A stretch of DNA of 64,000 bases from an uncultured Flavobacteriales bacterium (GTDB taxonomy: Bacteria; Bacteroidota; Bacteroidia; Flavobacteriales_D; Crocinitomicaceae), in the NCBI GenBank assembly GCA_913056215.1, contig CAJXMN010000006.1, forward strand, positions 1-64,000, read 5' to 3'. The notes below the pieces were generated by a model that was given only the letters and a program-made list of their open reading frames with translations, did no database searches and was not told the DNA's origin. The position numbers and the translations under genes were made by a program. This document shows positions 52,070 to 62,900 of the stretch, one piece after another (position 1 is the first letter of the stretch; the number at the start of each line of letters is the position of its first letter).

Positions 52070-53119
52070 ATGAATAATTACTTAAAAGTATTATCTGTAT
52101 TAATTCTATCAATGAATTTCCCATTTATGAGTATAGCAGATGGGAATTGCAGGACTCGAAATGACTGTAACTTGACAGGCTGGAAGTATAAAGCAAGAGC
52201 AAGAGTGAATAAATTTGGATACCCTTCAAGAGATGTTGATAAAGGATGTCCCGGAGGGTATTATTTTGCTTATGTGGACAATGGATGTGCTTGGCAGAAT
52301 GCTGAAAATTGGTATGGTACACATGCTGAAAATGGCTCTGTTTACAAAAACACTAGTATATGTGCCAGAGGAAATTCAAGCTCAGAATTATATTACGATT
52401 ACTATTTAAACAACAGAAAGGATAATTCATTTTTTGAACACGGAAAATACAGTACCGCAAGAGTCCAATTCCAAAACAAAAAAGTTACATTGGACTCTAT
52501 TAATATTCAACTTCAAGCAAAAGGTGAAGATTTATATAGTTCTTTTGAAGTAATGATGTGGTTACCACAAAATGAACATGATACAATTCAGAGTCTTGAA
52601 AAAAGTTTCCTGTTTGGAAAAATTAAACTAATGAATGGGGAGGTTAAAGGTGAAGGTATATTCGAAGATGTGCCTCTAAGTGTGAGAAAAGATGCTAAAG
52701 GCATATATTCAGTTACACTAAATAATTTTAAAGCTATCGGTAAATTACCAGAGGGTATCACTAATCAAAATAGTACAATAGAAGTTTATACATCCTCTGA
52801 CGGAGGCATCGATGAAAAATCAGCAATAGAGAATGCTTTAGATAACAATTCGTTCGAAGTGAAAACTTACCCAAATCCAACAAGTAAAATAATAAGTGTA
52901 TCTATCAATGAGTTAAATTCTGATGAAAAATATTCACTTACACTTTATAACAGAAATGGGAAAGCAATTTCTATCATAGGAAACAACATCTCTGCTCATA
53001 AACTGGATGAATACCAGATTAATTTAAAAGAGAAAACAAGCAGTAAAGGGATGTACTTTTTGTTTATTAAGTCTAATGATGGAAAACAAAAGCGATTATC
53101 AAAGATAATTTATCAATAG
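52070..53119 (+). CDS. Secreted Cys-rich protein with T9SS type A sorting domain
   Basis: 349 aa; signal peptide, NCRTRNDCNLTGWKYKARARVNKFGYP...GCPGGYYFAYVDNGCAW, C-terminal KTYPNPTSKIISVSI...SSKGMYFLFIKSNDGKQKRLSKIIYQ. Confidence 0.85.
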   Translation: MNNYLKVLSVLILSMNFPFMSIADGNCRTRNDCNLTGWKYKARARVNKFGYPSRDVDKGCPGGYYFAYVDNGCAWQNAENWYGTHAENGSVYKNTSICARGNSSSELYYDYYLNNRKDNSFFEHGKYSTARVQFQNKKVTLDSINIQLQAKGEDLYSSFEVMMWLPQNEHDTIQSLEKSFLFGKIKLMNGEVKGEGIFEDVPLSVRKDAKGIYSVTLNNFKAIGKLPEGITNQNSTIEVYTSSDGGIDEKSAIENALDNNSFEVKTYPNPTSKIISVSINELNSDEKYSLTLYNRNGKAISIIGNNISAHKLDEYQINLKEKTSSKGMYFLFIKSNDGKQKRLSKIIYQ

Positions 53120-53126
53120 TATGAAC

Positions 53127-53162
53127 AACTTTCCCCTTTTAAATTTACAAAAGGGGAAAGTT
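53127..53162 (+). terminator. Perfect 14-bp hairpin between secreted protein and beta-barrel genes
   Basis: AACTTTCCCCTTTT-aaatttac-AAAAGGGGAAAGTT followed by TAATT. Confidence 0.75.
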
Positions 53163-53174
53163 TAATTCAAGAAT

Positions 53175-53885
53175 ATGAAGAAAATTTTGAGGTTATTCAT
53201 GACAGTTGGGTTTGCTTTGCCAATATTAGCTCAAAATAACTCCTTTAAAGATAGAACAAATCACATTATTTCAGTAGGAGCTACCAATTCGGTCATTATT
53301 AATAAATACAAGTATATCAATGACTATGCAGGATTTAGCAACAAACAAATATCCATAGATTTTGAATTTGGGTATTTATTTTCCTATCAAATCATAAGGG
53401 AATTAGAACTGAAAACAGGAGCAAACATCTATTCATTTGTCCGGGATGCGTTTAAATATTACAGTACTACGCGAATATCATCAAAGGGCTTACCAAACAT
53501 ACCATTATTGATCGAATATAAACCATTTACTCAATCAAGTTTATTTATTTCTGGTGGTTTAAAAATATCCATGGATCCTTATGACGCAACTTTTGAAACA
53601 TATTACCCAGGTAATTCCAATGACTTATATCCTGAAAAGTCAATTATGACAGAACATAAAGCGGGTGTGAACCCAATAATTTCATTAGGAATAGGCCGTT
53701 CAAAATTAATTAAGGATAAATACAGAATAGAATGGTTGTTATCCTATAACCAAGGCACAAAATCGTTGCGAAATTTTACTTTTATCCGTTATAACCCTTA
53801 TGTAAAATCGGAGGTAAAATCATATGGTTCACACCTTAACTTTAGTCTAAGATACTATCTTAAAAAGTACAATAAAAATGAATAA
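53175..53885 (+). CDS. Outer-membrane beta-barrel protein
   Basis: 236 aa; signal peptide (MKKILRLFMTVGFALPILAQ), alternating aromatic beta strands ending SHLNFSLRYYLKKY. Confidence 0.75.
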   Translation: MKKILRLFMTVGFALPILAQNNSFKDRTNHIISVGATNSVIINKYKYINDYAGFSNKQISIDFEFGYLFSYQIIRELELKTGANIYSFVRDAFKYYSTTRISSKGLPNIPLLIEYKPFTQSSLFISGGLKISMDPYDATFETYYPGNSNDLYPEKSIMTEHKAGVNPIISLGIGRSKLIKDKYRIEWLLSYNQGTKSLRNFTFIRYNPYVKSEVKSYGSHLNFSLRYYLKKYNKNE

Positions 53886-54531
53886 AAACATCTTAATCTC
53901 ATTACTTGCGTTCGTTTTTTACCACTCGTTTTTATTCAGTCAGAACAGCAACAAAAAAAATGAATTCTGGATCAATGCAGGTGTCACATCAGAATTACTA
54001 AGTGTTAATGCAACAAATGTTGGTAGCTTCAAAAATAGAAATAGAATAGGTGCCAGTCTTGGAATTGAAAGACGAAGTTATCTTCAAGAACAATTTAGTG
54101 TGAATTATGGATTCCAAATTAAATCTTTCCGTAAGTCGTTCATTTTTAATTTTAACGAAGTTTTTATAGAAGATATTAATTTACACATACCAATATCATT
54201 GAATTACAATTTAAAACTAGTTGATCAGCATTTTGTAAGTTTTTTATTGGGTTTAAATGGAGTTATACAGACATCTGAACAAGCTAAATTTTCTACGTCA
54301 GATTATCAAATGAAAGTTGAGCGGAAAGCAGGTATTTTTCCTAATCTTAAATTCGGTTTTGGGTATAAGTTTTTAAATAGAAGAAGTTTTGCAATAAATA
54401 TTCATTACAATATGGGCTTTATTCAAAGAAAAAGCGAAACTGTAGAATATGTTCCCTCAGAAAGCAATGTTGAATTATGGTCTGACGGTTCTTTTATGGA
54501 AGTAGAGTTTCAATTTAGATTGAGTAAATGA
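53878..54531 (+). CDS. Outer-membrane beta-barrel protein
   Basis: 217 aa; signal peptide, beta-barrel-like strands, C-terminal EVEFQFRLSK; overlaps upstream gene by 8 nt. Confidence 0.75.
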   Translation: MNKNILISLLAFVFYHSFLFSQNSNKKNEFWINAGVTSELLSVNATNVGSFKNRNRIGASLGIERRSYLQEQFSVNYGFQIKSFRKSFIFNFNEVFIEDINLHIPISLNYNLKLVDQHFVSFLLGLNGVIQTSEQAKFSTSDYQMKVERKAGIFPNLKFGFGYKFLNRRSFAINIHYNMGFIQRKSETVEYVPSESNVELWSDGSFMEVEFQFRLSK

Positions 54532-54913
54532 TGTACTCATTACATAAAAAAGCTCAAGCGACAAAAGTTCACTCGCAGCAGTTGCATGTGCCAGTTTGCA
54601 AACCGTAGTTCACAATATTGAACCTTTTAAACATGAATGAGATGATAAGTAGAAAGTTCGTCTGTTTTTAAAAGACGCTGGCTTTTATATTGGAATTTGA
54701 AGTAGCTTTCAACTAATTCCATGGAGACCGAATAAAAAGTCACGATAAAAAAAGTGAAACACGATAAAAAGACTTATCAACCCAGCTAATACTATCCACC
54801 ACCGTTTTCTTTATCCACATGCTACTCAAAAGCGCCACGTGTGCTTTGTCGAAGTATGCCGCAAAACAAATGTCTTTGAAGGTATACCGATTTATTTTCA
54901 GCTGACTTTTTAG

Positions 54914-54921
54914 TATCTTTG
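54914..54921 (+). promoter_or_regulatory. -7 element TATCTTTG immediately ahead of uvrC
   Basis: TATCTTTG-TGACA-ATG; no clear -33 TTG. Confidence 0.5.
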
Positions 54922-54926
54922 TGACA

Positions 54927-56738
54927 ATGTCAGAGCGGCTCGAAAAGATCAAAGCAAAAATCAAAACGTTACCCAATAAACCGGGGATTTATCAATATTT
55001 TGATGAAACAGGTAAGATCATTTATGTCGGTAAAGCTAAAAACCTCAAAAAACGAGTCAGTTCGTATTTTACCAAAAATCACGATACAGCTAAGACGCGC
55101 ATTCTCGTTCGACGAATTCACGACATTCATTATATCGTAGTTGACACAGAGACAGATGCCTTGTTACTGGAAAACAACCTCATCAAAAAGTATCGCCCTC
55201 GCTACAACATTCAACTCAAAGACGACAAGACATACCCCTGGATCTGTATTAAGAACGAACGATTTCCACGTGTTTTTAGCACCAGGAGAGTCATCAAAGA
55301 CGGATCAAAGTACTATGGTCCCTACCCTTCTGTGAAGATTGTTAACACGTTGCTATCACTCATGCGTGAATTGTATCCGCTGCGAACCTGTCACTATGAC
55401 TTGAGTGAAGAGAACATCCAAAAAGGTAAATATAAAGAGTGTTTAGAATATCATATCGGGAATTGCAAGGCACCTTGCATCGGCAAAGAGAGTGAATCTA
55501 ACTACCAAGAATACATCGATCAGATTGAGCATATTGTAAAAGGAAATATCGCTTCCGTCATCCGCATGCTGAAAGAAAAAATGAGCGCTGCGGCAGAAAA
55601 GTTCGAATTTGAAGAAGCGGAAAACCTCAAACAAAAGATCAAATCACTGGAAAAGTACAAGGCTAAATCAACGGTTGTATCCCCTACCATACATCAGGTA
55701 GATGTTTTAACCCTTAACAAAGGAGAAAAAAATGCTTTTGTGAATTATTTGGTCATCAACAACGGTGCGATCATTCATGGACATACGGTCGAGGTTAAAA
55801 AGAAGCTCGACGAACCCGATGAAGAAATTCTCACCTTTGTCCTTTTGAATATGCGAGAGAAGTTCAACAGTCAATCCAGGGAAGTCCTCGTGGAAAATGC
55901 AAACGCTTTAGATGTGAAAGGTCTCGATTTCTTTACTCCACAGCGTGGCGATAAAAAACATCTGCTCGATCTATCGGCTCGGAATGCAAAATTCTACCGC
56001 ATGGAGCGACAAAAACAAGAACACGCCAAAAATCCAGAGGTCAGAACTGAACGATTGCTCCAAAAGATCCAGAAGGATTTCCGGTTAAAAGAACTTCCTG
56101 TACACATGGAGTGTTTTGATAACTCGAATATTCAGGGTACAAATCCCGTATCAGCTTGCGTCGTTTTTAAGAATGGGCGACCGAGCAAAAAGGATTACCG
56201 CCATTTCAACATTCGGACCGTGGAAGGTCCCGACGATTTTGAATCGATGCGCGAAGCAATATACCGTCGCTATAAACGAATGCTTGAAGAAGGAGGGTCA
56301 TTACCACAGCTGCTTATTGTCGATGGAGGTAAAGGACAACTCAGCGCTGGTGTAGAAGCACTTGAACGACTCGAACTTCGCGGTAAATTGCCAATCGTTG
56401 GGATTGCCAAACGGCTGGAAGAAATATTCTTCCCGGGAGATAACTTACCGTTGTATCTGGACAAGAAAAGTGAAAGCCTGAAGGTCATACAGTATATGCG
56501 AAACGAAGCCCATCGCTTCGGAATTGAGCATCATCGCAACCGCAGAAGTAAAGCGGCGCTTGGATCTGAGCTGCTGGAAATTGAAGGGATCGGTGAAAAA
56601 ACCCAAGAAACACTGTTAAGGCATTTCAAAACGATTTCAAGGATTAAAGCCGCTTCTGAAAAAGAACTCGAGGAAGTCGTAGGATTAGCAAAAGCTAAAA
56701 TTTTGCAACACCATTTTTACTCCTCGCAAACCCAATAA
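54927..56738 (+). CDS. uvrC: Excinuclease ABC subunit C
   Basis: MSERLEKIKAKIKTLPNKPGIYQYFDETGKIIYVGKAKNLKKRVSSYF; HMECFDNSNIQGTNPVSACVVF; ATG 54927 preferred. Confidence 0.97.
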   Translation: MSERLEKIKAKIKTLPNKPGIYQYFDETGKIIYVGKAKNLKKRVSSYFTKNHDTAKTRILVRRIHDIHYIVVDTETDALLLENNLIKKYRPRYNIQLKDDKTYPWICIKNERFPRVFSTRRVIKDGSKYYGPYPSVKIVNTLLSLMRELYPLRTCHYDLSEENIQKGKYKECLEYHIGNCKAPCIGKESESNYQEYIDQIEHIVKGNIASVIRMLKEKMSAAAEKFEFEEAENLKQKIKSLEKYKAKSTVVSPTIHQVDVLTLNKGEKNAFVNYLVINNGAIIHGHTVEVKKKLDEPDEEILTFVLLNMREKFNSQSREVLVENANALDVKGLDFFTPQRGDKKHLLDLSARNAKFYRMERQKQEHAKNPEVRTERLLQKIQKDFRLKELPVHMECFDNSNIQGTNPVSACVVFKNGRPSKKDYRHFNIRTVEGPDDFESMREAIYRRYKRMLEEGGSLPQLLIVDGGKGQLSAGVEALERLELRGKLPIVGIAKRLEEIFFPGDNLPLYLDKKSESLKVIQYMRNEAHRFGIEHHRNRRSKAALGSELLEIEGIGEKTQETLLRHFKTISRIKAASEKELEEVVGLAKAKILQHHFYSSQTQ

Positions 56739-56964
56739 CGCACTCTTCTTTCAGCGCTCTACATTAATAAAGTGGATGAACATGATTTCAAACAAAGCAA
56801 TCACTTAATGATCCTCTTTTATCCCTGCACGGAAAAAAACAGCTCTTAGAAAGCCACCTACCAAAACTTTTAGCGTTAAAGTAGTGATAGGTATTGAAGA
56901 GTTTCAAGCAAAATAATTATTAATTTTGCAGTAATTAAAACTGGATCAACAAGTTAAATTCTGA

Positions 56965-59900
56965 ATGATAAATAATAAGATAGATACATCCTTTGTCGCA
57001 TCAATTACTCTATTCACCATTTTCATGGCGTTTGGTTTTCATGCTTATAGTCAGTGCAGTAATGTAACTCCTCAATTTAATGTCAACCAAAATTCATTTT
57101 GTGGCGCAGGACCACATTCAGTAGTACTGACAAATACCAGTATTGGACCTAATGCAGCTACTGCCAACTATGAATGGCTACTTAACGGGACAACTTTTGA
57201 TAACACTACAGGTCTCGCTAGTCCTAATAACGCAACACTTCCAGGCTCTGGAACTTACACGATAGAACTTATCGCTTCTGATGGTCCTCCACCATGTACG
57301 GAAAGCACAACAAGTAATATCACTGTTTTTTCTCAACCCAATGCTGATTTTTCATTTGCACCTAATAATGATTGTGCGGGTGTTGATGTAGATTTTACCA
57401 ATCTTTCTACAAATACGAACGGGGGAACATCCTATACTTGGGATTTTGGAGATGGAAATACATCAAATCAAGAAAATCCGACTCATGTATATGCAAGTGG
57501 TGGCAACTATAATGTTACGTTAACAGTACAAAATGCTTCTGGATGCTCTTCGAATTTTTCACTAACTGTTACTGCATTAGACATTCCAGACGTTGCCATT
57601 TCTGGTGATGACGGAGATGGTAATCTCACTAATTGTTTACTCCCTGGAGATCCCACAGTCTTGAACACGGTCGACTTTTTTAATTCAACTACAGGTGCGA
57701 CAAATTATTACTGGGATTTTGGAGATGGTAACGCTAGTACTGGGTATGAACCCCCACACATCTATAATACATTCGGAACCTTCAATGTGGTCATGACCGC
57801 AACAGGATCCAACGGATGCTCAGCAAGCGATACAATAGAAGTCGTATTTGAAAAATTTGTTTCGGCTTCTTTAAATTTAGATGTTACCGAATACAGCGGA
57901 TGTGCTCCCTTTGAATTGACAACATTACAAAACAATTCAAATAATGCCAATTCATTTGTGTGGGACTTCGGAGATGGTTCCCCTCCCTACACTACAACGA
58001 ATCAAACACCACCCAATCATATCTACACAGATGCTGGAACCTACACCATTTCATTAACAGCCTCCAATAGCTGTAATACAGCAAATGCGACTATTAGTCC
58101 AATCGTGATCGTAGATAAACCAGAAATCGATTTCATGACATCTGTCACAGTCGGATGTGCTCCAGAAACGGGTATTAGTTTCACTAATAATTCCGTGGGC
58201 GCTTCACCAGCTAATGACTATGAATGGGATATGGGAAATGGTAACACCTATACAAGCACAGTTGATCCGCCCAATCAAACTTATCTGAATGCTGGGACTT
58301 ATACGGTCTCCTTAAACGGAAGTAACGCATGCGGTGATTCTATGCTTACCCAAAACATCGTTTTAGATACGGTACCTACTGCATCAATAGATGTTAATCC
58401 AGTGGACGAGTGCTCTCCAGAAACGTACATATTTGATAATTTCTCGAGTGCAAATACCGATAATTACACCTGGTATCTCGATGGAGCGGTCTACAGTAAT
58501 GACTCAATCATTGCTCCCTTGACATTTACTTATCCTCCTGGAAATACTCCGGTAGAACATGAGATTGTTTTAGAAGTCTCTAATGCGTGTGGAACCGATT
58601 TAGATACTGTGAACATCACAGTACACCGGCCAACAGAAGCACAGTTTAATATTTCAGCCCCCAATAGTTGTTTAGGTGATCCAGTGACGTTCACCAACAA
58701 CAGTTTGGGAGAGAACCTTACATATGAATGGGATTTCGGAAATGGAACAACCTCAACCATCGCGGGTCCACACACCATTAATTACACCTCCCCTGGAAAC
58801 TATACCGTTCAATTAATTGCTGATGGCTATTGTGGATCAGACACCGTGGAACAAACTATTGTGGTCAATCCATTGACTTCAGCAAACTTTCAAGCTTTAG
58901 ATCCTATTGAAGGCTGCTCTCCATTAACAGTATCACTTGACAACAACTCTACTGGCGTCAATTTATCCTACAACTGGACTGTAGATGGAAATCCTGCAGG
59001 TACGACTACAGATTTGGGACCATTAACCTTTACTGAGAGTCCGGGTAACTCGCCAGTGAATCACACCATAGAACTTACGGTCAATAGCGCATGTGGTGTA
59101 GTAACGGATCAAATTACCGTTACTGTGCATCGTCCAACAGAAGCAGCTATTGACGTTACACCCAATGAAATTTGTTTAGGTGAAAGTATCACTGCAACGG
59201 ACAATTCTCTCGGGGAGAACCTTTCTTTTAATTGGGATTTTGGAGATGGCACTACCTTCAACAGTCAAGGGCCCCACACCCATACCTATTCCGCTGACGG
59301 AACATATACCATAGCCCTTGTTGCCGATGGATATTGTGGGCCTGACACTATAGAACAAAACATTATTGTTCACCCGTATCCCGTTGCTGATTTTACACCT
59401 GACCAACTTGACGGTTGTGCTGCTTTAGATATGACATTTACAAACAACTCAACTACGAGTGCGAATCACTCCTGGGATTTTGGTCCCAATGCAACTCCCG
59501 GAACCAGCGCGAGCGTAAATCCTGGCGCGATCACTTTCCCTAATGCAGGTACAGAAACCATCATTTTAGAAGTTGAAGAAAACGGCTGTATTTCAAGTGA
59601 TACCAATTCCATAACGGTTTATCCAGCGCCCGTCGTTGATTTTGCTGTAACCCCTGACGAAGGTTGTAGTCCGCTCGATGTTGTAATTACAAACAATTCT
59701 ATTAATACAGGAATAGAGACTTTTACCTGGGATTTTGACAATGGAAATTCATTTGTAGGTTTCAATGCCCCAGATCAGACCTATACCTCTATTTTAAACG
59801 ATACGATCTACGATTTACAACTACACATTCAAAGCGGCGATGGCTGTGAAGACTCTCTCAACGTTCCAATAACTGTTCACCCCGTTCCAAATGCTGAATA

Positions 59901-62900
59901 TGATTTCTATGAAGATTCAATTTGCCTCAACGAATTAGTTAATATTAATAATACGTCTACTCCAGGAATGATTTACAACTGGGATTTCGATGACGGAAAT
60001 ACCTCTAGCGCCTTTGAACCATCACACCAATATGCTTCAGCAGGCACCTATAATGTTGAACTTATCACAACTTCACCATTCAATTGTACCGATACGGTTA
60101 CACGAACAATTACCGTTCTTCCTATTCCTGATGCTCAATTTTCCAATACGACCGAATGCCTGGGTAATCAGACAGTTTTTACTGACAATTCAACGGGAAA
60201 CATCACAGGATGGTCATGGGTGTTCGGGGATGGAAGCACATCCAACGTACAAAACCCAACACATAACTATACTTCTGCAGGAACCTTCAATACTGAACTA
60301 ACCGTCGAAAATAATTTTAACTGTTTCAATTCAATTACTCAAACTGTAAATGTGAACGATGTACCAACTGCTGATTTTAATGTTACTGATTTTTGCCTGG
60401 GTGACAACACACAATTTACTAACCAAACGATAGGAACTACAACACAAGTCGAATGGAATTTTGATGATGGATCACCGCTGACCAACACTAATAACCCCAT
60501 ACATACTTTTCCTACAACGGGCTCTTACGATGTTCAGCTCATAGCTTTTGGGGGTAGTGGTTGTTCCGACACTATTGTTCAAACAATCACTATTACAGAC
60601 ACCCCAACTGCAGACTTCTCATTCTTAACAGCGTGTACTAATGACAGCACATTCTTTACTGATTTATCAACAGGATCTCCGGATAGCTATCTATGGGATT
60701 TTGACAATGGAACGACATCAACGACACCTAACCCGACTAACATTTACAACACTCCTGGTACTTATGACGTAAGTCTAACAGTCGCATATACGAGTAGCGG
60801 TTGTTCAAACACCATCAGTTATGCCGTAGATGCTCACCCGAGGACAACTCCTCAGTTTACAGCCAATACACCATGCCTCGGTACCGAAACTGATTTTATT
60901 GATCAAACAGGTAATAATCCTATATTGTGGGAATGGGATTTTGATAATGGAAGTCCTGTTTCTAATGTTCAAAACCCTTCTCATGAATACACTTCACCTG
61001 GTATATATGAGGTATCTCTTATTACCGAAAACGCATTCGGTTGTTCCGATACACTCACTCAAAGTGTTGAAGTATACGAACTACCAACTCCTGACTTTAC
61101 TTTTGATACGGTTTGCTTGAATGCAGTGACTTCAATTATTGATCAAAGTCAAAATGCTGTAGATTGGGAGTACGATTTTGGAGATGGAACCATCGTTAAT
61201 GGGCAGAACCCAACACACACTTATGGCTCAGACGGAACATTCACCGTTTCACAAGTGGTTACGAATACAGAAGGCTGTTCAGACACCTTGGAGCATGATG
61301 TGATCGTTCGGCCGAATCCTACGGCTTTATGGCAGGCAGATACCGCTTGTTTCTCTTATCTTACTTCATTCACAGATATTTCTGTGGATGCAATTACCTG
61401 GGACTGGAATTTTGGTGATATGGGTGCAACAAGTACTCAGCAAAATCCTCAACATGTATATAGTGCAGACGGGACCTACAATGCAGAATTGATCGTTGCA
61501 AATACTTTTGGTTGCACGGACACCCTAAACGAAGCTGTTCTCGTTCATCCACAACCAGTCGCTGATTTTACGAATGCCACTGTTTGTGCAGGAAATGCTG
61601 TTAATTTCACAAACACATCTCAAGGTAATCCAATACTGTTTAATTGGGATTTTGATGACGGAAATCCGGTGAGCACAAACGAAAATCCTACGCATACTTT
61701 TGTTACAGGCGGCTTCTACGACATTGAATTTATCGCCGAGAACAATGTAGGTTGTGCAGATACATTGGTGGAACAGATTGAAGTATTCACTGTTCCAGAT
61801 GTAAATTTCGAAGCAGATACGGTTTGTTTATTTGACATTACCAACTTCACCGACTTAACGCAGGACCCAACTCCACTCCTTTCATGGGATTGGGATTTTG
61901 GAGACGGTAATACGTCGTTCCAGCAAAACCCTTCGTATATCTATCAGAATCCAGGTACTTATGATGTAGCTTTAACCGTAACCAATAACAATGGCTGTGA
62001 CTCTACCATCAATCAGGATGTCATCGTTTCTCAGGTACCAGAGGCCGACTTTACTGTTCAAACTGATTGCTTCGGAGCACCGACGCAATTTACTGATCAA
62101 TCCACCAACAACCCAGGAATTTGGCTCTGGGACTTCGGCGATGGAACAACGATTAACGGAGGCCCTAATGAAACACATACCTACGCTGCTCCCGGAAATT
62201 ATGTGGTCACATTAGATGTGTTTGGAAGTGATAGCATTTGCTCAGACCAGGCGGTTCAAGTGGTCACGGTGAATCAACAAGCACAAGCGGATTTCTTTAT
62301 TCCGAGTCAAATCTGTGCAACCGAAACCTTCAACTTTACCGATAACAGTTCTACCAACTTAGGGAATATTACTTCCTATGAATGGGATATGGGCGACGGA
62401 TCAATTTACACAACAGCAAATGGTACTCATAATTACGCTACAAATGGGATTTACACCGTAACGCTCACTATTACTACCACTAATGGTTGTCAAAGTACCT
62501 ATAGCGAATCAATAGAGGTATTCCCGATCACCGTAGCGGATTTCGACTGGAGTTTAGCCTGTGAAGGACAATCCATATTATTCACAAATATATCTACTGG
62601 AAATACAACCAATTGGTTTTGGGACTTTGATGACGGCACGACATCGAGCAACCAAAACCCCACACATACCTTTAATTCACCTGGAAGCTACGACGTTCGG
62701 CTTATTGTACAAAATCTGGCCGGGTGCCCCGACACCGTAGTAAATACAATTGAGGTACACCCTGCACCAGTGGCAAACTTTACTTCAAACAATGTGTGTT
62801 ATGGTGAAGCTACCAGCTTTTCTGATTTGTCCACCTTAAACAGCGGGAATATCGCGAATTGGGAGTGGCAATTCGAAAATGGCAATACGAGTAATAATCA

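Noticed and set aside
54716-54780. Direct repeat CACGATAAAAA x2 near 54740-54770, considered as CRISPR-like or phage site
   Set aside because: Only two short AT-rich copies, no spacer regularity
54740-54976. 78-aa minus-strand ORF across the uvrC start
   Set aside because: Overlaps the uvrC promoter and N-terminus antisense; low-complexity translation without recognisable features
59990-61120. Alternative-frame ORFs (59990-60301, 60830-61120) within the PKD gene
   Set aside because: Leu/His/Thr-rich +1 frame translations of PKD repeats; spurious
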